Below are positions 45,313 to 56,357 of a DNA stretch of 64,000 nucleotides, piece by piece. Each line of letters opens with the position of its first letter. The first letter of the stretch is position 1. Under the pieces are notes generated by a model. That model was given only the letters and a program-made list of their open reading frames with translations. It did no database searches and was not told the DNA's origin. The stretch spans positions 496,001-560,000 of the forward strand of contig LSAX01000002.1 in assembly GCA_001557505.1 (NCBI GenBank), read 5' to 3'. This stretch comes from Reticulascus tulasneorum. Taxonomy: Eukaryota > Ascomycota > Sordariomycetes > Glomerellales > Reticulascaceae. Made by a program: the position numbers and the translations under genes.

Positions 45313-45739
45313 GGCCTTGGGAAGCGACAAGCCAAAATCCGATCCGTGATAATTAGCCTTCTGCCTCCTTCTGCGTCTGCGTTGACAAGCTCCTTCCGCT
45401 GGCTGGCACTGGAACGAGTGGCGCGGGAAAAGAAATAAAAGACGGCCAGCATCAATGGACGGAGGATATCGATGGACAGGAGGAGGAGGAGGAGGTGACT
45501 TGCTTGGAAGAAGTGGCGTGACCTCAAAGAAGTCGATGAATGATGAAGGTCTAAAGTCGGCGGTGCGGGCGGTTTGTCTGGAAGTGGGGGGCAGTCGCAG
45601 TACGAGATGTGCCTACCTCATCACCTTTCCTCATAAAAATGCCTTAGGTTTCCTGGCTTGGGTGGCCCAGATATGTAGGTAATTGAAGACAATGATGCAG
45701 TAATTATGGGATACGGTCATGGACCTGTAAACCTGAACA

Positions 45740-46320
45740 ACCTATCTGACCTACTAGTCTAGGTACCTAATTACCTCGTGGTGTTTGTCGAAACAAAAGA
45801 CGTAGGTCCATTGACAGATCACTGCCTTACCTAAGGCAGGTAATAGGTACCTAAGGTAGAGAAAATAGCGCTTGGACTAAGTTAATTAAGTTACCTTTAA
45901 AAATGACTCCTTACTCCACGGACCACACGCCATTGGGGGAAACGAGGGGCACCGTACGCTAATACCTACCTGAGTGTCCCCGTTCAGCGACCCATAATAT
46001 GGTGATTGCCACTCTGAAGCGATAAATTACAGTGCTGTATCACCGGGCTGCCGCCGCCGTGGGCAGTTCAGAACTGGAAGGAGAACGCATCTCAGCATAC
46101 CTTAATTACCTAGTACCTGATTAAGGTACCTTAGGCTGTAATTCGAATGGCCGACCACAGGCTTAATAAGGTAGGGTAGCGACCAGAATGCCAGCCTGGA
46201 CTTTTCCAGTTGAACCAACCAACCAACCAACTGCAATGAGCTGCACACGAAAACGCTACGGCCACCATATCTCAGTAAGCTACCTTAGCTAAGAATGGGT
46301 AAGGTGCTCAAGACAAAGAC
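45740..46320. repeat. Cluster of TAGGTACCT / CCTTA-type short motifs
   Basis: The stretch repeatedly uses words such as TAGGTACCTA, ATAGGTACCTAAGGTA, CCTTAATTACCTAG and AAGGTACCTTAGG, many of them palindromic around GGTACC. More than eight related copies occur in 600 bases, and they are largely absent from the rest of the window. Confidence 0.6.
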
Positions 46321-47897
46321 GCATGCACTTTCGCATCCCACCATGATCTAGCCTCTGAACGAAACCTTGATATGCGACAACGTCACTTGCGGCCGGAGGC
46401 CAATTATCTTTTCGCCGCAATGGGCGACTTGTCACTTGCAGTTTGTGCCCCGATCTCCGTTTGGGTGGCTCTTGACGGTGATCCTAAGTGGCAGGTGTTG
46501 CAGGCGTCGTAATTATCGGAAGCCAACTTACATAAACTAAGGGATGGCGAGCAAAGATGTCACTTTGCCACCTACGGTACTCAAGCTGTTCTGCCGCCAG
46601 GACTCGGCTACGGCTATGGAAAGAGACTCGGCGTGTCCCAGAGGCACCATGACTTGATGATGAGCTCGTACTGTGCTCGCCGAGGAACGGGAAATAGTCG
46701 ATGTGAATCTTCAAAAGGGTCAGAGACAACATGGCGAATGGTGATGAATAAACAAGTCGCCGTTTTTGGACAGGTTCATACACCCTGTTGCGTCGTAGCA
46801 GAGAACCCTGAATATAAGTCCACTAACGCGCCGTCATGGCCATCTACAGTCGAACTGGCATGTACTGCTGGGCTCCGTCCTGTAGCATTATATTCTCACA
46901 AAGGCAAGGATCTGCTTCCATGCCGACCAAGCCCGCAGAGAACTTCTTTCGGGGATTGCCACCAATCAATTGCCTCATCGACTTAACAGTGTACTAGCCT
47001 ACCGGGTTTGATCGTCACTATAGTGAGCGGCTCATAGAAGCACATATTTGTATGCTTCAAGTATAGATATCTGCCTCGCAACGCGCTTTGGGGCCCTTGA
47101 TTGCTGCAATGAGAGGTTATGTAGAACTCACGGCGTGGATTCTCTGACATCGAAAGGGATAATAACGATTCTTCTTGTCCCCATTGCGCAGAAGCTGTCT
47201 TGGCGCAACAAGACCTTTGGCCTGGCTTACGCCTCATTGTTTGGGCCATGTGCTTTCGACCACAGTCGCTATGATTTATGTTACACGGAGAGGTGAGTAT
47301 TGGCGCGGTCAAGTTGGACAGGGTTAATTTAAGCCATGGTGTAGCGTTTAGCCATATTATTGGAGAAATAACAGTGTGTGTCGATAAGGCTGGCGGGTAA
47401 GATACTGCAACCAACTGTAACTCCATATGCTAGGTGTCTGGCCAGGGTCGCGACCATCCCAGTGTCAGGATTGAGGCTTAGCGAGAAACAGGAGCGCTGT
47501 TGGTCCTTGGCCCAGATCCATACATGTTGCTCTGCATTAGCTCCTCGTCATTAGTCGTGAACTAGGTAAGGGTTAAGACACTGGCGAGTGCTTTGCCGTG
47601 CTCTACGGTGCCGTGCCGTTTGCAGTTGGAGAGGCTCATCGTTGTCAAAAAAGGAGAGGCTGTGCCCTCTAAGACCGGATGAGCAAGGCTGTACCTCGTA
47701 CCTTATATAGAGGAAGGGATATCGCTTCTGCCTCTCGTGCCCGTTAACTAAGGTGTCGGTCTAGATGCCTGATCCAACAGTCCATCTTCGGTAAACCTTC
47801 AGATCTCTGGTTAGTTGTGGGATATCAGAGCTGTTGGTCACCCAACCTGATTCACCCGCTCCGCTAATGTTCAGGATTGCCCGCAGAGTTGAGAAGA

Positions 47898-49084
47898 ATG
47901 TGGCTACTGCTCTTCCTACTCGTCCCCAGCAGGATTGCGTCGCTTGTCGAGGCCGCAGAGGGTCCTGGATCGTCCATGTCCACAACTTGCTACCATCTCG
48001 ATGGCTCTGTAGCGGAGACTGATTTTCGCTGTAACAACTCCACGACGGGCCACTCGGCCTGTTGTGGTACTGGCCAGACTTGCTATTCCAACGGTATTTG
48101 CAGGGCTATCAGGGACTTCGGCATCTTCATCGAAGACTATCTCCGGGAAGGCTGTACTGACCCGCTCTGGAAAGATCCTGCATGCCTGAATGTTTGCACT
48201 AAATGTAACCGCTCTTTTCCTTCTTGTTTTTCTTCTTTTCTTCTCTTTTCTTTGCATTGAAAAGAACAATCCTAACCAGTCTGCGTAATAGACGCGAGGG
48301 GAAGCTCGGCTGGTGTGAGACCATGTGATGGTATCGACGTAAGCCTCAACTATTGTTGCGATGATGGCTCAGAGGGCCCCGGTAGCTATCATTGTTGCAA
48401 TATCCAATCCTCGATATTTGCCCTGGGTAAGGCTTCTTGCTCGTTTATCAGCGTGTTTGGTTCAACTAATCAGGCGAGTAAGGAACTACTATCCCTACAA
48501 TCCTGGCTGTTATACCGGCTTCTGAAGAACCCACTAGGACTACGTCGACCATAGCTTCGGGCCAGCTTTCGTCGATTTCACCAGTCGAAACTACTTCGTT
48601 CAATCCGCCGGTTGAAACCTTCTCGTCTACTACCACGACGACGAATCCCACGTCAACGATAATAACAATATCTTCGTCGTCAACTGGAGCAGTCAGTTCC
48701 ATCCCGTTGACTGGAGCCACTCCAATAACTACATCCTCGATTCTTCCCACGAGCTCGACATCCTCGGACGATCGAGATCAAAACCTCAAAATCAGTCTCG
48801 GTATCGGTCTTGGAGTTGGCTTACCCGTAGCGGCCGCAATCTTGGCCGGGGTTTACTTGCTGGTCCGGAATTCATCACGGCAGAGGCTGCAGAGCACACA
48901 GACGCTTGCTTATACAGGCAACGATTCTAACTACCACCATAGCTATATGGATCATTGCAGTCGTATATCTGAACTACAGGAGACGCAAAGGTGGGGGACT
49001 TTGCCTGTCTTTGCACCTGCTGTGAGCCAGCCTGAGGAGCTGCCGGCGCCCCGTTACTTCCATGAAATGCCTTCTCGGCCGTGA
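47898..49084 (+). CDS. Cys-rich single-pass membrane protein with Ser/Thr stalk
   Basis: Three exons (47898-48204, 48280-48426, 48483-49084) give 351 residues. The ATG at 47898 starts a signal peptide (MWLLLFLLVPSRIASLVEA). Two Cys-rich blocks follow: CYHLDGSVAETDFRCN...ACCGTGQTCYSNGIC, then a second with CCDDGSEGPGSYHCC. A Ser/Thr-rich stalk of about 100 residues leads to one transmembrane helix (LGIGLGVGLPVAAAILAGVY) and a 75-residue tail rich in Ser, Tyr and Pro. The pattern of two CC doublets resembles a recurrent fungal surface family with sensor-like layout (compare WSC/Mid2 proteins), but no carbohydrate-binding domain can be named. The acceptor chosen for exon 3 is the in-phase AAG at 48481-48482; the upstream CAG would give a stop. 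Confidence 0.75.
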
Positions 49085-49646
49085 GGATGGAGCAAAGGAG
49101 GTGAGCCGTACACCCACTTATATAGGGCACGCAATCGTGAGTTGAGCTGGTTGAGAGTGCAGAGATACAGATAAACTAGAGCGAGGATAAATATGAGTAT
49201 TATTACGCGAGCATAGCAGCTCAGTCGGATTGAATCCAGCCGTCGGGGCATAATGAGGTTTACCTAACAGGTGCGACGTGTAGGCTCTCAAACAATAGCA
49301 TAACTACCTGTGAATGATATACAAAATGGAATCGTCAACTCGTTTCTCTCCTCAGAGTCTGAAGCTAAAGCTAGATTCTCGCTGTGGCAAACAAAAGGTA
49401 TGACCACAACTAGTACTAAATTCTGGACGCGCTTGAGTTTCGGTACGAGGATTATGCGAAGTATGGCCCATGTAGCAACTTGTTTTCGACACTGCCGTGC
49501 TATTGTAGAGTCTTCAGCTTCGAACTACAGCGAGGTCGCTACTTCTGGTTGGTAATTACTAATTAGTAAACGAGGGGTCCGGGGCTTTATTTAGGGGGCA
49601 TACAACAGTGGGGTCCAGGCCCCTCCAACACTGGAAGGACATCATT

Positions 49647-49677
49647 AATAGTACTTATTATTTTACTAGGTACTATT
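49647..49677. repeat. Small inverted repeat (8-base arms)
   Basis: AATAGTAC is followed after 15 bases by GTACTATT, a perfect 8-base inverted repeat in AT-rich intergenic DNA. It could be a hairpin terminator, the end of a MITE, or chance. Confidence 0.35.
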
Positions 49678-49973
49678 GGAATTTAGGTACTTGTTCACAG
49701 TTTTAAGAGATGACATAATAATTATCTCTGTCAAACAAGCCGGAAACTTTGTAACTTAAGACTGTGACTTAGCTTTATTTGAATGGAACATCTCTGGTGA
49801 TCTGAAATACCTTAGCAACTAGAAAGACATCCTTTAGATTTGTGCACAAGAGTCACCGCAGCCAGCACATAATTTCCTAGAACACAGATCATGGATGGAG
49901 AAGTACAGAACGAATGCAACCAACTACAGTGGTCGTGACACACGAAATCAGCTGAGCTGCATGGCAACCCCGC

Positions 49974-49979
49974 GATCGA
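49974..49979 (+). promoter_or_regulatory. Candidate white-collar light-response site (GATCGA)
   Basis: The sequence CGATCGATGG lies about 315 bases upstream of the BLI-3 homologue's ATG. GATCGA is the core associated with the White Collar complex at light-induced Neurospora genes, and bli-3 is light-induced there. A hexamer alone can occur by chance, so this is suggestive only. Confidence 0.4.
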
Positions 49980-50145
49980 TGGTGCTTGTGTTGCGTCGTG
50001 TGTGCAACAAAGGTGTCTAAGAGCTTCCCTTGACGTCATGGATATCTCGCCAAACCCACCCCCGAAAGCTTCCCGAAGCTTTCGATGATGAAATGCTGCT
50101 CCAGGGTCACGATGAGGTCAGCCACGCATTCCAATTGAGGGGCGG

Positions 50146-50153
50146 TTTAAATA
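50146..50153 (+). promoter_or_regulatory. TATA-like box of the BLI-3 homologue
   Basis: TTTAAATA followed by GAGGGCAG sits 142 bases before the start codon, a plausible core promoter position. Confidence 0.45.
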
Positions 50154-50294
50154 GAGGGCAGTTGCTGCTGGATTTGACGTGACGTATATTCGCAGAACCC
50201 AATTGAATTCTCTTCCTAAATCAAGTTCTTCATCCACAATCAACCACTTACAAACCAGTCATTGCAGACTGAATCGCTCGAAAGCTACACAATC

Positions 50295-50983
50295 ATGTCG
50301 AAGGAATTCTCCAACACAGACACTGGCAGCAAGACGGCTGACCCGTACAAGTCCGCCAACAAAGACACCGATGTCTCGTTGAAGGATAAGATTGAGGACC
50401 TCTCCGCCTTCATTAAGAAGTCCAAGTTTGGCATGATGACCACCCGCGATGCTGGCTCTGGTGGTCTTGTCTCGCGCTGCATGGCGCTGGCTGCTCAGGT
50501 ACGTCCCATTTTGCGAACCCCCGTGTTATTCCGCAGGGCACTTGATACTGATGGAGTCTACAGGAATCGGGCGGCATTGACCTTCTCTTCCACACAAACA
50601 CCGAGTCAAATAAGACCGATGAGATTACCAGCGACCCCCACGTCAATATGTCATTCTACAACAGCTCCGGTGACTGGGCTTCCATATCTGGTGTCTCCAG
50701 CATCATCACAGACCGCAGTCTCGTCAAGAAGCATTACAGCCCGCAGTTGAAGGCCTGGTTAGGTGACCTGGGCGATGGCAAGCACGACGGCTCTGAAAAT
50801 GACCCCAGAATCGCCATCATTCGCATCAAGACGGTCACAGCAACCTACGCCATTGGTAACAAGAACGTTGTCAGCCGTCTGGCTGAGGTCGCGCAAGGTG
50901 CCGTTACTGGCAACGCTGCCCAAGTCAACAAACTTCGAGAGATTTCGGAGGAGGAGGTTGAGAAATGGAGATCGGTTGCATAA
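50295..50983 (+). CDS. bli-3: BLI-3 homologue, pyridoxamine-phosphate-oxidase-like flavin-fold protein
   Basis: Two exons (50295-50498 and 50564-50983; 65-base intron) give 207 residues. The split-barrel FMN-binding fold of the general-stress-protein-26 type is shown by KIEDLSAFIKKSKFGMMTTR at the N-terminal side, LVSRCMALAAQ, GIDLLFHTNTESNKTDEI, VNMSFYNSSGDWASISGVSS and LKAWLGDLGDGKHDGSENDP. This is the pattern of Neurospora blue-light-induced protein BLI-3. The enzymatic reaction is unknown; the family binds flavin and is linked to stress or light. The protein is probably cytosolic, with no targeting signal. The promoter carries a TATA-like box and a GATCGA site. Confidence 0.85.
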
Positions 50984-51046
50984 GTTTGACGCGCTCACAT
51001 TGTACAATACCGGATACGGGCATGGGGTTATGAAAATCAAAATAAG

Positions 51047-52013
51047 CTATTGCTTCCCTTGGTACTCGTCTTTCCAAATCTTGTCCCATGTCTGTTTGTT
51101 GACTGCAAACTCCCGGACGTAATCGTGCTCCAGTTCGTGGGTTCTCCTGCCGAGCAACACAAGGCTGTGCAATGGCGCCCCTAGCGCTTCATCCGTGTCG
51201 CAAAGTTCTCTCAGCGTGCCAGCGACGAACTTCTCTGTCTTTCCTCCGACTCGAGCAGCCCCAATGGCGAGGCTATCGGCTGTATAGACTGTTTCTTTGC
51301 GCTCTTCCTCGATCTCCAGCATTTGCGATGCGCACTGCCCCACGGTCATGTATCTTGGAGGCTCGTAGATCTTCCTGCCGCGTGCCATATTCTCTAAGCT
51401 CTGTTCCTTGACTTTGATGTCCAGCAATATAAGCGTGTGTAGTCCAATGGATCGGTTCTCCCGTATTCGGTCGTAGAATGACGAAGGCTTCCAGGTATCG
51501 GTGAAAAAGACCATAGACACAGTCTGTCCAAAGTTATACAACTGCAGACCAGCAGCCCCAATGCCAGACATGATTGACGCGTTCGGAACTGTTCGTACCG
51601 GGATCGAAAGCTCGCGCGCCCGGAGGACGAGGTCGGTATGTGTGGTGGCCCTGAATCATAAGTCTCCGCCAAAGTAGAAGGCCGCTGGCTGAACTTACCC
51701 AAACGGATCGCCGACTACGAGGAATGCAACATCTTCAGTCTGAGCATCTCTTAGAATCTCATCGCTATTGGACTCGACCATCTCTCGGTCGGCGACTACA
51801 ATGGATCGGCCATAATACTTCTCCTACTGAGCATCAGCGTTAGCTCATTTTGGTGATCTCGGGATCAGGCGGGCGCACCAGGACGGCTTGGTCCACGAGG
51901 AGGATACTAGTATACGCTTCAAGATACACTCTCGAGGCCTTCTTGACGACCTCCAAGCCTTTGACTGTAATGTCTGTCTCATCCGAGAGCCCAAGGCCAA
52001 CAAGGTACAACAT
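51047..52013 (-). CDS. dph5: Diphthine methyl ester synthase Dph5
   Basis: Three exons (51879-52013, 51699-51823, 51047-51650) give 287 residues, the usual Dph5 length. Family phrases include [20 protein letters not shown] at the start, [26 protein letters not shown] across the first splice, DPFGATTHTDL across the second, [20 protein letters not shown] and [16 protein letters not shown]. Dph5 uses S-adenosylmethionine to methylate the modified histidine of translation elongation factor 2 during diphthamide synthesis in the cytosol. The first intron ends CAGTAG: the phase demands the second AG, because use of the first would place TAG directly in frame. The gene diverges from the Snu23 gene with 285 bases between start codons. 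Confidence 0.93.
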
Positions 52014-52298
52014 ATTTTCTGGTTGGGTCGCAAGCTAATAGAGAACAAGAAGATGTTCGGATCCAAATAAGCCATCACAATTTTCGGCGGGGTGGAGGGG
52101 TAATTTTAGCGTCATTACTTGCAGCCACCCCTGCTTCTTTGAACCTGAACTTTCAAGCATCTGCCCCGCCGCCTCCACCCACCCTCCAGGACGCGAGCTT
52201 CAAATTTCATCGCCGTCTCTTCGACCCTCCAAGCATCCTGGGGTCTTCAGCACGACACTTGCCTTTCACATCGGCAGATAGCCAGCGAAATAAACACA

Positions 52299-53009
52299 AT
52301 GGGGGATACGAAGAACGGTAGTGCATACGGCACGGCCGCCGGTGACACCGACTTTCGAAAAAACTGGGATCTCGACGCCTACGCGGCAAAGGCTAAAGAC
52401 CGCGAGGCAAAAGAGCGCGAGGAGGGCAAAGCCCGATACGAAGCAAAGCTTGCCGGCAAGAAATACTACAAGCCCTTGACCGGAAACGAGGACTATGCAA
52501 CAGCTCGAAGAAGTGTCCTTGATCTCAGTGGCCAGGTCGGCAAGACCACGCTTGTCACTGGAAGTGCGACCGGCAAACGAGGACGGAGCGCGGGCTTCTA
52601 CTGCGAGGCTTGCGATTTGACGTTCAAAGACAATCTTCAATTTCTCGAGCATATCAACAAGCCACAGCATTTGGCGAATACGGGACAGACAACGGAGGTG
52701 AAGAGAGCTACTGCAGAGGAGGTGCGGCAGCGGATTGAGTACTACTGGCAAAAGAAAGAGGACCTAGAAAAGGAGAAGGTAACGAGCTTGCAAGACAGGT
52801 TACAACTGAGGGCGGAGGAACGAGAAAAAGAACTAGAGGAGAAGAGAAGAAAGCGAAAGGAGGGAGACGAGAAGAGGAGGTTGGAGAAGGAGAGGGAGGC
52901 CAAGGCTAAAACCGACTATGGTGAGGACGTGAGGATAGAAGGTGAACATGAGGAGGATGATATGATGGCCGCAATGGGGTTTGCTGGCTTTGGCACATCT
53001 AAGAAATGA
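52299..53009 (+). CDS. snu23: Snu23/ZMAT2-type U4/U6.U5 tri-snRNP zinc-finger protein
   Basis: The gene is intronless with 236 residues. A U1-type C2H2 finger reads FYCEACDLTFKDNLQFLEHI with Cys102, Cys105, His118 and His124. It is preceded by the family's FRKNWDLDAYAAKAKDREAK and KYYKPL phrases and followed by HLANTGQTTEVKRATAEEVR. The rest is a highly charged Glu/Lys/Arg helix of about 70 residues and an acidic end (EGEHEEDDMMAAMGFAGFG). Snu23 belongs to the spliceosomal B complex and helps position the 5' splice site helix. The length and order match ZMAT2 from other eukaryotes. It shares a short bidirectional promoter with Dph5. Confidence 0.92.
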   Translation: MGDTKNGSAYGTAAGDTDFRKNWDLDAYAAKAKDREAKEREEGKARYEAKLAGKKYYKPLTGNEDYATARRSVLDLSGQVGKTTLVTGSATGKRGRSAGFYCEACDLTFKDNLQFLEHINKPQHLANTGQTTEVKRATAEEVRQRIEYYWQKKEDLEKEKVTSLQDRLQLRAEEREKELEEKRRKRKEGDEKRRLEKEREAKAKTDYGEDVRIEGEHEEDDMMAAMGFAGFGTSKK

Positions 53010-53571
53010 TCTCATGCCCAAGTCAGAGTGTTCAACAAATGATACCCTTACGTCTTAGAGCCCCTTTCAGGAGGGTGTATATAAAAGCAATATGTACAAA
53101 TCAGATCTACATCTAATAACTTGATTGTTTATGGTAAAGAGGCCTAGTCTCTAGCATAAACAACAAGGAGAAATATTGTCTCGATTTGTATGAAGAAACT
53201 GGTGTGAATCGGCCAGATGACATACCACAGGCATTTGGCAAAGCTGAAAAAGGGCTGCTTCTTTGAGTACCGTACCTTAGGTCAGTGTATCTGGAAGGAA
53301 TCGTCGGTCACTCTATTAAGTCATCGGTGACGTTCGGTGAACCTCGGAACACATCCGTGCACGCCTTGTTCCAGCCCCACCTTCACCGTGCCTCGACCTC
53401 AAATTGTCCTAACCTCAAATCTACCTTTGCCACCACAAGCAGGTTACTTAAACCAGGCGTGCCCTTTGCTGTCCTCTCCTAGCTCGAACACAACCCTGTT
53501 GGCTTCCTCTACTCAGCAGGACGAAATCTTTGGTCGAACCCCCTGCATTCTGCTTACCGAAACCGCCAGCA
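53010..53571. other. Intergenic, no gene supported
   Basis: This holds the 3' flank of the Snu23 gene and the promoter and leader of the E2 gene, with C-rich leader sequence just before the ATG. Confidence 0.55.
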
Positions 53572-54160
53572 ATGGGATCCTCGTCCGCCGCAGCCGCGTC
53601 GCTCCTCCGGCGGCAGCTGAAGGAGATGCAGACCGGCAAGGACATACCGGGAATATCTTGCGGGCTAGTAAACGATAGTAACATTTTCGAATGGGAAGTC
53701 ATGTTAATGATAAGTGACGACTGCAAATACTACGGCGGTAAGCCCCTCGTTGCCTCGTCCCCTCTTCATGACGACCTACTAACTTCGGTCTTCAGGAGGA
53801 AACTTCCGCGCGCGCCTCGTTTTCCCCCCACATTATCCCCTCATGCCGCCTTCGCTTACATTCCAAACGCCAATACCTTTCCACCCGAACATCTATCCGG
53901 ACGGCAAACTCTGCATCTCCATTCTCCACCCGCCGGAAGAGGATCAATACGGCTACGAGGCGGCATCAGAGCGGTGGAGCCCCGTGCAGTCGCCAGAGAC
54001 GATACTGCTAAGCACAATCAGCTTGTTCCATGGACCGAATGACGAGAGCCCGGCGAATGTGGAGGCGGCGAGGATGTTGAGGGACGAGAGAGAGGGGAAA
54101 AACAAGGATTTTCGGAGGCGATGTCGGGCCTGTGTGAGGGAGAGCCTGGGGGAGGATTGA
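53572..54160 (+). CDS. ubc7: Ubiquitin-conjugating enzyme E2 of the Ubc7/UBE2G group
   Basis: Two exons (53572-53737 and 53796-54160; 58-base intron with CTAAC) give 176 residues. The UBC fold is complete: NDSNIFEWEVMLMISDD, GGNFRARLVFPPHYPLMPP and the active-site block FHPNIYPDGKLCISILHPPE with Cys95. After the cysteine comes the extra acidic loop (EEDQYGYEAASERWSP) that marks the Ubc7/UBE2G and Cdc34 classes, then SPETILLSTISLFHGPNDES. Ubc7 works with ER membrane E3 ligases in ER-associated degradation; in yeast it is tethered by Cue1. The N-terminus has a short Ser/Ala extension. The Ubc7 versus Ubc15 choice is by resemblance. Confidence 0.9.
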
Positions 54161-54896
54161 GATGGTCATGCTCTGGAGCGGCGGAGAAATAAAGAAGTTC
54201 TGGTCTGCTCTGTTGGGCTCTTCGGCGTTCGGTGTTGGACTAGTGCATTGCCCGATGGATGTTGTAGTAGGATATCAAGGCACCTAGCATTGGACAGACT
54301 TGTCAGACAAGTCGGCTGAGATGAATACGCATGAGCAGTGTACGTATAAGACTCCTGTAAGTTCCCCTGGGATTCATTCAGTCAGCATGATTAAGGGATA
54401 GTTCCAGATGTGTGACCATGGTCGTGTTATCATGTTGTACCCCATTGACGGAGTCCCTGCATATGCGACGTCAAGGTTCGATCATTCAGCAGAGATACGA
54501 GCTAACCAATGCAACTCATAGTACTTCAGGTTCAACATCAATCTATTCACCATTCGGTTTGAACTTGGCGCTGTGTGTAGCCACCGCTGGCAATCTGTTA
54601 GTTCTCCATAGGACAAGCCAGCTCGGGCTTGTAAACTAGGGAGATGTAACCCGGCGAGGAAGTAGATTCTTGAGCAGTTTGGAAGCAGCCCACGTCAAGA
54701 ACATGTTTGCAATGTTGTTCCTGTTGCCCCCTTACATTCTGTTGACCTGGTATCTGTGAAGCTCAGGGTCGGGTAACTGGGGTGCTTGTAACTTTAATTC
54801 TTAGTTATTCCGCGGAGCGGGAGTTGGGAACTATCGAATCGCGCGGTACGGATATGTAGCTCCGAGAGATATACTCAGTTCAATTGGGGTATATGC
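54161..54896. other. Intergenic between convergent genes
   Basis: No gene is supported in this region between the E2 gene and Alg1. Only short frames occur. Confidence 0.55.
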
Positions 54897-56357
54897 TCAA
54901 CTGTCTAGTACGCCGATAGCTCGGCCAACCACGCGATCCCACTCCTCAGTCCACCGCAGACTCCCTTCTTTGATAGCCCCCTCTCGCAGTCTTTTAAGCT
55001 CATTGCCTCCGGCCTCACTAAGTAGTCTTGAAAGCACAGTCGCCAGCTCAGGTGCAGTCTCAAACCCGCATCCATTCTCTCCTTCCTTGACCAATTCTCC
55101 AAAGCTCTCGTAGGCAGAGTAGGCGGCGACGGGCAACCCGGAGCCAAACATGTCAACTACTTTCATGGGCAGGTCGACTCCGGAGCTTGATTTATGGAGA
55201 CAAACACCGAGGTCAGCGCAGGCGAGTAGGCTCGCGTAGTCGGCTGTAGAGAGCCATGCTGTGAGAATTCGGACACCCGGTAAGCGTCCCTCGATTCGCA
55301 GGCTCCTGATTCGTTCTTCGTACTCGGCCTTTTGAGGTCCTTTGCCAGTGATGATCGCAAGAATTGGCGGACGAGTCACGTCGTTCTCAGACACAACAGC
55401 TGGAGGAGCTGCATATTCTACCAGCGCATCGAGTAGCAGCCCAAAGTCTTCATCCGGCGTCCAAGAGGTGCTGCTCACAATAAGACGGGTTGTACCGTTC
55501 ATAATGCTATCTACTAGATCCTTGGTCTGAGGGAGTCTAGCTAGGAATGCCTGTCTGGCACCGGCGGAGGTGATGGGCTGGAAGATCTCGGCGGGTCGAT
55601 CGTGTAAGGTGAAAATGGGCTTCTTGATCTTAAAAGGCGCCTGTTTCATTTGGCGGGCCATGGCGTCGGTGACTGTCAGATTGACAGAGGGGACAATCCT
55701 ACCAAAGAATGTCTCGTACTTCTTGTACAGCCAAACCAAAGGGTTCTTGGGGCTGCGAGTGGTTGCCAAGATGGAGTAGCCGTAGTTATGCCAATCAACC
55801 AAGAGATGACTGCCTCTCAAGATGGAGACAATGAGGGCCAGATGTAGCACCGGAATGGATGGTGGGTTCTGAGCAATTGTTAGCTCAGTAGATGTTCACG
55901 ACATTCATTGGCCACCTACCTGAATGATAATCCATCGAGCCGGAGGTGCAGTGTAAGCCAGTACTTTGAAAATGGACCAAGCCTGCCAAATAACCTTCGT
56001 CGGGCCCGCGACTAGGAAAGGAAGCGTGTCCCACTTCAACAATGATGGCGGTTCCGCCAGCGGGTACAACGTAACTCGAGGATTTCCGACCAACTCTGGA
56101 TTGCGAGCAGTCTCCTTGTATCCGACAAGGTCGACCATCCCGCCATGATTCATGACACTGATGGCATGGTACTGCATGCGCGGGCTCCTGCCAATGTCGC
56201 CCAAGACGAAGATCTGGATGTGGTCATCCTTGGGGTCTGCCGCCGGCCGGTAGCGGGTGGGGATCATCCCGGCAGTAAGCTTGTAGAAAAGCCATATAAT
56301 CACGGTCGTCAAGGCCCCTGCGACCATGGAGACGAAGAGAGGGCCGAGGAGGATCAT
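54897..56357 (-). CDS. alg1: Chitobiosyldiphosphodolichol beta-1,4-mannosyltransferase Alg1
   Basis: Two exons (55920-56357 and 54897-55868; 51-base intron with GCTAAC) give 469 residues. The ATG at 56357 puts a membrane anchor first (MILLGPLFVSMVAGALTTVI), as expected; an in-frame extension to 56432 lacks an ATG. The GT33 signature blocks include IFVLGDIGRSPRMQYHAISV, MVDLVGYKETARNP, LLVDWHNYGYSILA, YEERIRSLRI and the donor-binding region CLHKSSSGVDLPMKVVDMFG. Alg1 adds the first mannose to the dolichol-linked GlcNAc2 core on the cytosolic face of the ER, an essential step of N-glycosylation. The upstream region is shared with the divergent zinc transporter. Confidence 0.93.

Larger units (their letters stand above)
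44816..47897. other. Long divergent intergenic region with repeat-like TAGGTACCT motifs
   Basis: This 3-kb stretch contains the F-box promoter, a purine-rich tract at 45258-45312 (pyrimidine-rich on the gene's sense strand) and a cluster of short palindromic motifs at 45740-46320. Open frames up to 180 codons (44985-45527, minus) read mainly through the biased tract and are not convincing. No gene is supported between 46.4 and 47.8 kb. Confidence 0.5.
49085..50294. other. Intergenic region upstream of the BLI-3 homologue
   Basis: No gene is supported. It includes an AT-rich segment with a small hairpin (49647-49677), a GATCGA site and a TATA-like box serving the next gene. Confidence 0.6.

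Noticed and set aside
44985..45527. 180-codon minus-strand open frame upstream of the F-box gene
   Set aside because: Most of it is the translation of a C/T-rich tract (runs of Phe, Leu, Pro and Ser) with no domain, and it lies where a promoter and leader are expected.
46983..47426. 147-codon minus-strand open frame
   Set aside because: It shows no recognisable domain, has mixed composition and no promoter or splice support, so it is likely chance.
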